Origin: an uncultured bacterium
Lineage (GTDB): Bacteria > Actinomycetota > Actinomycetes > S36-B12
Reading direction: 5' to 3'
DNA: 10,914 nucleotides
Assembly: GCA_903940375.1 (NCBI GenBank)
Contig: CAJAKT010000029.1
Coordinates: 1 to 10,914 of the forward strand
Below, in pieces: positions 7,795 through 10,914 of the stretch; positions within the stretch are counted from its first letter, which is position 1, and every line of letters begins with the position of its first letter. The translations under genes and the position numbers were made by a program. The notes under the pieces were generated by a model. The model was not told the DNA's origin, made no database searches, and worked only from the letters and a program-made list of their open reading frames with translations.

Positions 7795-8412
7795 ATGCCC
7801 GAACTCGTCCTGGCTTCCGCATCGCCGTCGCGGCGCGGCCTGCTGGTCAACGCCGGGGTCATCCCGCAGGTCATCGTCAGCCATGTCGATGAGGAAGCGC
7901 TGACGCAGAGCCTCGGCCCACTGGCACCCGCGGAACTCTGCCTCGCCCTCGCGCAGGCCAAGGCCCGGGACGTGGCCGCTCGGCTGTCCACCGGATACGA
8001 CGTGGTGGTGATCGGCTGCGACTCGATGCTCGAGATTGACGGCGTCGCCTACGGAAAGCCAGCATCTGCAGCGGAGGCCAAGGAACGCTGGCTGCACGAC
8101 ATGGCAGGCCGTCACGGCACGCTGCATACCGGCCATTGGCTGGTACGCCCAGCCATCGGAGCCGAGCTCGGCGAGGTCGCGAGCACGGTCGTGTGGCACG
8201 CCAGTCCCTCCGAGTACGAGATCGACGCCTACATCGCCACCGGCGAGCCCCTACAGGTCGCCGGGGGCTTCACGCTCGACGGCCTCGGCGGCCCGTTCGT
8301 CGAGCGCATCGACGGCGACCCGTCGAATGTGATCGGCCTGTCACTTCCGCTACTTCGACGGCTGCTCGCGCGGATGGATATCACCTGGACCGACCTGTGG
8401 CCTTCGCCATAG
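7795..8412 (+). CDS. maf: Maf-family nucleoside triphosphate pyrophosphatase
   Basis: Maf proteins hydrolyse non-canonical or surplus nucleoside triphosphates (for example dTTP, UTP or m7GTP) to monophosphates, protecting nucleotide pools and possibly affecting septation. The 205-residue protein has the N-terminal signature LASASPSRRGLL (6-17), the catalytic aspartate in VIGCDSMLE (72-80, Asp76), the YGKP motif (86-89), and the late conserved blocks VAGGFTLDGLGGPFVERIDGDPSNVIGLSLP. The GCDSMLE and HTGH (111-114) forms are typical of actinobacterial Maf. The substrate cannot be assigned from sequence; SPSRR resembles the YceF (m7GTP) subgroup more than the SPRR of B. subtilis Maf. The ATG at 7795 is 6 nt after accE and has no clear Shine-Dalgarno sequence, so it is probably translated by coupling within the acc cluster. 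Confidence 0.94.
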   Translation: MPELVLASASPSRRGLLVNAGVIPQVIVSHVDEEALTQSLGPLAPAELCLALAQAKARDVAARLSTGYDVVVIGCDSMLEIDGVAYGKPASAAEAKERWLHDMAGRHGTLHTGHWLVRPAIGAELGEVASTVVWHASPSEYEIDAYIATGEPLQVAGGFTLDGLGGPFVERIDGDPSNVIGLSLPLLRRLLARMDITWTDLWPSP

Positions 8413-8444
8413 TCCCGGGCGGCCCATCTGCCCCCCATAGTCGA

Positions 8445-8450
8445 TACGCT
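8445..8450 (+). promoter_or_regulatory. Possible internal promoter for accA
   Basis: TACGCT fits TANNNT and lies in the 94-bp gap between maf and accA, the longest non-coding gap in the window. Transcription starting about 6-7 nt on would give a leader of roughly 50 nt containing the accA ribosome binding site. It would also begin close to an in-frame GTG at 8456, which leaves a choice of start (see accA). No -35 box is evident. Confidence 0.35.
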
Positions 8451-8488
8451 GCAACGTGGGCCTCACGAGTCTGCCGGCCCGCAACCAC

Positions 8489-8496
8489 AGAGAGGG
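8489..8496 (+). promoter_or_regulatory. Shine-Dalgarno site supporting the accA GTG at 8507
   Basis: AGAGAGGG ends 10 nt before the GTG at 8507. This supports initiation there, exactly where homology to biotin carboxylases begins, over the upstream in-frame GTG at 8456. Confidence 0.5.
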
Positions 8497-8506
8497 TCCT
8501 CACGAC

Positions 8507-10264
8507 GTGCATACCGTCCTGATCGCCAACCGCGGCGAGATCGCCATCCGGGTCATCCGGGCCTGCAAGGACGCGGGGCTCCAGTCCGTCGCCATCTATG
8601 CGGACCCCGACCGCGACGCGCTCCATGTGCGCCTCGCCGACCAGGCGTTCGCGCTCGGCGGCTCGACGGCGGCCGAGAGCTACCTCGTCATCGACAAGAT
8701 CCTCGACGCGGCCGCGAAGTCCGGCGCCGATGCCGTTCACCCGGGCTACGGCTTCCTCTCCGAGAACGCCGACTTCGCCCAGGCCGTCATCGACGCGGGC
8801 CTCACCTGGATCGGCCCGCCCCCGTCCGCCATTCGATCGCTAGGCGACAAGGTGTCCGCACGCCACATCGCTCAGCGCGCCGGCGCACCCCAGGTCCCCG
8901 GTACCGCCGACCCCGTCACGGGTTCCGATGAGGTCATCGCGTTCGCGAAGGAGCACGGCCTCCCCGTGGCCATCAAGGCCGCCTTCGGTGGCGGTGGCCG
9001 TGGCCTCAAGGTTGCCCGCAACCTCGAGGAGATCCCCGATCTCTACGACTCCGCTGTTCGCGAGGCGGTCGCAGCCTTCGGCCGCGGCGAGTGCTTCGTC
9101 GAGCGCTACCTCGACAACCCGCGCCATGTCGAGACCCAGTGCCTCGCAGACACGCACGGCAATGTCGTCGTCGTCTCGACTCGCGACTGCTCACTGCAGC
9201 GCCGCCACCAGAAGCTCGTCGAGGAGGCGCCCGCACCCTTCCTCACCGATGACCAGCTGCACGAGCTCTACTCGTCCTCCAAGGCCATCATCAAGGAAGC
9301 CGGCTACTACAACGCCGGCACGTGCGAGTTCCTCGTCGGCACAGACGGCACGATCTCCTTCCTCGAGGTGAACACGCGCCTGCAGGTCGAGCACCCCGTC
9401 ACCGAAGAGGTGGCCGGCATCGACCTCGTTCGCGAGCAGTTCCGCATCGCCGAGGGCGGCGTCATCGACTACGACGATCCGGTCCTGCGCGGCCACTCCT
9501 TCGAGTTCCGGATCAATGGCGAGGACCCGGGCCGCAACTTCCTCCCCGCACCCGGCGTGCTCTCCGTCTGGAAGCCGCCGAGCGGTCCGGGCGTCCGCGT
9601 CGACTCGGGATTCCAGGCCGGCGACATCATCGGCGGCAACTTCGACTCGCTGCTGGCGAAGCTGATCGTCACGGGCGCCACCCGCGAGGAGGCCCTCGAG
9701 CGGTCTCGCCGCGCACTCGACGAGTTCGAGGTCGAGGGCATCGCCACCGCCCTCACCTTCCACCGCGCCGTCGTCCGCGATCCGGCGTTCGCCCCCGCTC
9801 CCGGCATCGACTTCAGCGTGCACACCCGCTGGATCGAGACCGAGTTCGACAACACGATCCCTGCTTACACCGGCGCCACGGACGCCCTCGTCGAGGTCGA
9901 CCCGCGCGAGACCGTCGTGGTCGAGGTTGGTGGCAAGCGCGTCGAGGTCACCCTGCCTGCAGGACTCGGTGCATCGGCTGGCTCCTCGGCTGCCGCAGGT
10001 CCCAAGAAGCGCAAGGGCGGCGGCAAGAAGGCCGGCGCCGGTGCCACGGGCGACTCCCTCGTCGCGCCGATGCAGGGCACGATCGTCAAGGTCGAGGTCA
10101 CCGAGGGTCAGCAGGTCGCCGAGGGTGATCTGGTTGTCGTACTCGAGGCGATGAAGATGGAACAGCCGCTCACCGCCCACAAGGCCGGCACGATCGGCAA
10201 GCTCACCGCCGAGGTTGGAGCGACCGTGCCCACCGGCACCGTGCTGTGCGAGATCACCGACTGA
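8507..10264 (+). CDS. accA3: Acyl-CoA carboxylase alpha subunit: biotin carboxylase plus biotin carrier domain
   Basis: This subunit carboxylates its own biotin using ATP and bicarbonate and presents it to AccD. With GTG 8507 it is 585 residues, normal for actinobacterial AccA. The biotin carboxylase N-domain starts at once (VLIANRGEIAIRVIRACKDAG). The ATP-grasp domain includes IKAAFGGGGRGLKVA (Lys157 and the glycine loop). FLEVNTRLQVEHPVTEEV holds the catalytic Glu287, Asn289 and Arg291. The C-domain includes FEFRINGEDPGRNFLP and GVRVDSGFQAGD. A flexible Ala/Gly/Lys-rich linker precedes the biotinyl domain with EAMKMEQ, where Lys550 (codon 10154-10156) carries biotin. An in-frame GTG at 8456 would add 17 unconserved residues and is not preferred. 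As the only alpha subunit visible, it may also serve other AccD paralogues, as AccA3 does in mycobacteria; that is inference. Confidence 0.95.
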   Translation: MHTVLIANRGEIAIRVIRACKDAGLQSVAIYADPDRDALHVRLADQAFALGGSTAAESYLVIDKILDAAAKSGADAVHPGYGFLSENADFAQAVIDAGLTWIGPPPSAIRSLGDKVSARHIAQRAGAPQVPGTADPVTGSDEVIAFAKEHGLPVAIKAAFGGGGRGLKVARNLEEIPDLYDSAVREAVAAFGRGECFVERYLDNPRHVETQCLADTHGNVVVVSTRDCSLQRRHQKLVEEAPAPFLTDDQLHELYSSSKAIIKEAGYYNAGTCEFLVGTDGTISFLEVNTRLQVEHPVTEEVAGIDLVREQFRIAEGGVIDYDDPVLRGHSFEFRINGEDPGRNFLPAPGVLSVWKPPSGPGVRVDSGFQAGDIIGGNFDSLLAKLIVTGATREEALERSRRALDEFEVEGIATALTFHRAVVRDPAFAPAPGIDFSVHTRWIETEFDNTIPAYTGATDALVEVDPRETVVVEVGGKRVEVTLPAGLGASAGSSAAAGPKKRKGGGKKAGAGATGDSLVAPMQGTIVKVEVTEGQQVAEGDLVVVLEAMKMEQPLTAHKAGTIGKLTAEVGATVPTGTVLCEITD

Positions 10265-10276
10265 AATCAGGCCGCC

Positions 10277-10651
10277 ATGGGTGCAACTGTCCGAAGCCTG
10301 CTGCCCGACTATCCGATCGTCGAAGCGACCTACTCCGGACATGTCAGCAAGCAGGATGTCGATGATGCCTTCGGCGCATGCGCAGCCCTGGGCATCGAGC
10401 ACGACATCTGGAACCTGCTCGGTGACTGCACGGACATGGTCTGGACCCCAACCGTCACGGACCTGTTCGAACTGGTCCAGTTCCTCGCGGACATGGGCGT
10501 GTCCGAGCGGTTCCGCGAGGCCCTCGTCCGTCCGACGGACGCATCGGCGGCAACCTCGGTCGGCTTCTGGGAGACCGCCGGCGTCAATCGTGGCCTGAAC
10601 ATCCGCACCTTCCGCGATCGCGAGTCCGCCATCGCCTGGCTGACCTCGTAG
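10277..10651 (+). CDS. Small hypothetical protein, STAS/SpoIIAA-like
   Basis: I cannot name this 124-residue protein with certainty. It is acidic and soluble, with no signal peptide or membrane helix. The pattern resembles the SpoIIAA/STAS-like fold: a first strand with a conserved glycine (IVEATYSGHVSKQDVDDAF, about 14-32), a strand ending in an aspartate (IWNLLGDCTDM, 44-54), an amphipathic helix (DLFELVQFLADMG, 62-74), a strand with ALVRPTD (82-88), and the typical ending NIRTFRDRESAIAWL (108-122). Such proteins sense or relay signals or bind lipids, but nothing specific can be assigned here. It begins 12 nt after the accA stop with only a weak CAGG as ribosome binding site, so it is probably co-transcribed with accA. 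The coding pattern and strand fit a real gene. Confidence 0.72.
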   Translation: MGATVRSLLPDYPIVEATYSGHVSKQDVDDAFGACAALGIEHDIWNLLGDCTDMVWTPTVTDLFELVQFLADMGVSERFREALVRPTDASAATSVGFWETAGVNRGLNIRTFRDRESAIAWLTS

Positions 10652-10687
10652 CCGACTCAGCCCGCTGGCGCACGCCGTGCCATGACG

Positions 10688-10693
10688 TACCGT
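10688..10693 (+). promoter_or_regulatory. -10 box for leaderless transcript of the exported protein gene
   Basis: TACCGT (TANNNT) is followed by six bases and the ATG at 10700. The spacing is the same as at purK and birA, and no Shine-Dalgarno sequence is placed at a usable distance. The preceding 48-bp gap shows only a 4-bp GGCG/CGCC inverted repeat, too weak to call a terminator. Confidence 0.5.
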
Positions 10694-10699
10694 GGAAGC

Positions 10700-10914
10700 A
10701 TGCGCCGCTCCGTGATTCTCATTTCCGCGATCCTCACCGCTCTGGCCGTCACCCTGGCGATAGCACCCCTCTCGCACGCCGCCCCGGATGTTTCGCAGGC
10801 GGCAGCGACTCTGCGCGGTGGCGACCCCGTCTACAGCGACCCGGCGGCGGAGAATCCACTCTCCTCGGCTGAGGTCGATCAACTGACAGCGCAGATCCGC
10901 GACAGCGGTGTGCC
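10700..10914 (+). CDS. Exported hypothetical protein, 5' part (runs off the window)
   Basis: The frame is open from ATG 10700 to the window end (71 full codons). The N-terminus is a clear Sec signal peptide: MRRS, a hydrophobic core at about residues 5-22, and a probable cleavage after Ala27 in LSHA/APD. The mature start contains a segment (LRGGDPVYSDPAAENPLSSAEVDQLTAQIRDSGVP) that resembles the short N-terminal domain of actinobacterial envelope proteins of the Rv1476 type, or the start of a TPM-like domain. In these, a VYVDP-like motif precedes a helix and then a strand. This is recalled pattern similarity from only about 45 residues, so the family is a guess. Its promoter position and strand suit an independent gene downstream of the acc cluster. 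Confidence 0.7.
   Translation, partial: MRRSVILISAILTALAVTLAIAPLSHAAPDVSQAAATLRGGDPVYSDPAAENPLSSAEVDQLTAQIRDSGV

Noticed and set aside
10652..10699. Possible terminator after the hypothetical gene
   Set aside because: The GGCG/CGCC inverted repeat has a 4-bp stem with a 2-base loop and no following T-run.
9191..10882. 563-codon open frame on the minus strand, antisense to accA and the genes after it
   Set aside because: It lies opposite accA, the hypothetical gene and the exported protein gene. Its translation is low-complexity and matches no family pattern I recognise. Long antisense frames are expected in high-GC coding DNA because stop codons are rare there.

Overview
The window comes from a high-GC Gram-positive bacterium, most likely an actinomycete. 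The signs are the high G+C, the frequent GTG starts, the three-part acyl-CoA carboxylase with a small epsilon subunit, and promoters placed for leaderless transcripts. It is a dense chromosomal core region. There is no mobile element, RNA gene or CRISPR array, and no gene-free gap longer than about 95 bp.

Layout. (1) Positions 1-1206, plus strand: the 3' part of a UDP-glucose 6-dehydrogenase gene, then a small CoA-binding (YccU-type) protein. (2) Positions 1148-3988, minus strand: a compact purK-purE-ltrA unit whose genes overlap by 8 and 4 bp. The end of ltrA runs tail-to-tail 59 bp into the CoA-binding gene. (3) Positions 4028-4558, plus strand: a GtrA-family four-helix membrane protein, divergent from purK. 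(4) Positions 4590-5944, minus strand: biotin-protein ligase birA followed after 2 bp by a membrane protein with a bacterial PH domain. (5) Positions 5981-10651, plus strand: carboxyltransferase accD, epsilon subunit accE, a Maf nucleotide pyrophosphatase, biotin carboxylase/BCCP accA, and a small STAS/SpoIIAA-like hypothetical protein. (6) Position 10700 to the window edge: the start of an exported protein of unknown function.

How the genes fit together. BirA attaches biotin to the AMKM lysine of AccA. AccA carboxylates that biotin, AccD passes the carboxyl group to an acyl-CoA, and AccE joins the two large subunits. The active-site aspartate of AccD suggests propionyl-CoA rather than acetyl-CoA. 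PurK and PurE make CAIR in purine synthesis. From memory, the order purE-purK-gtrA-PH-birA / accD-accE-maf-(sseA)-accA matches the M. tuberculosis Rv3275c-Rv3285 region. This window lacks the sseA rhodanese and has an LtrA-family gene coupled to purE.

The most notable sequence signal is regulatory. Four units (purK, gtrA, birA and the gene at 10700) have a TANNNT hexamer exactly 6-7 nt before an ATG or GTG, as expected for leaderless mRNAs. In the 36-bp birA/accD spacer one symmetric TAAGGTA element reads as a -10 box on both strands. I found no convincing new biological system; most of the window is conserved housekeeping.
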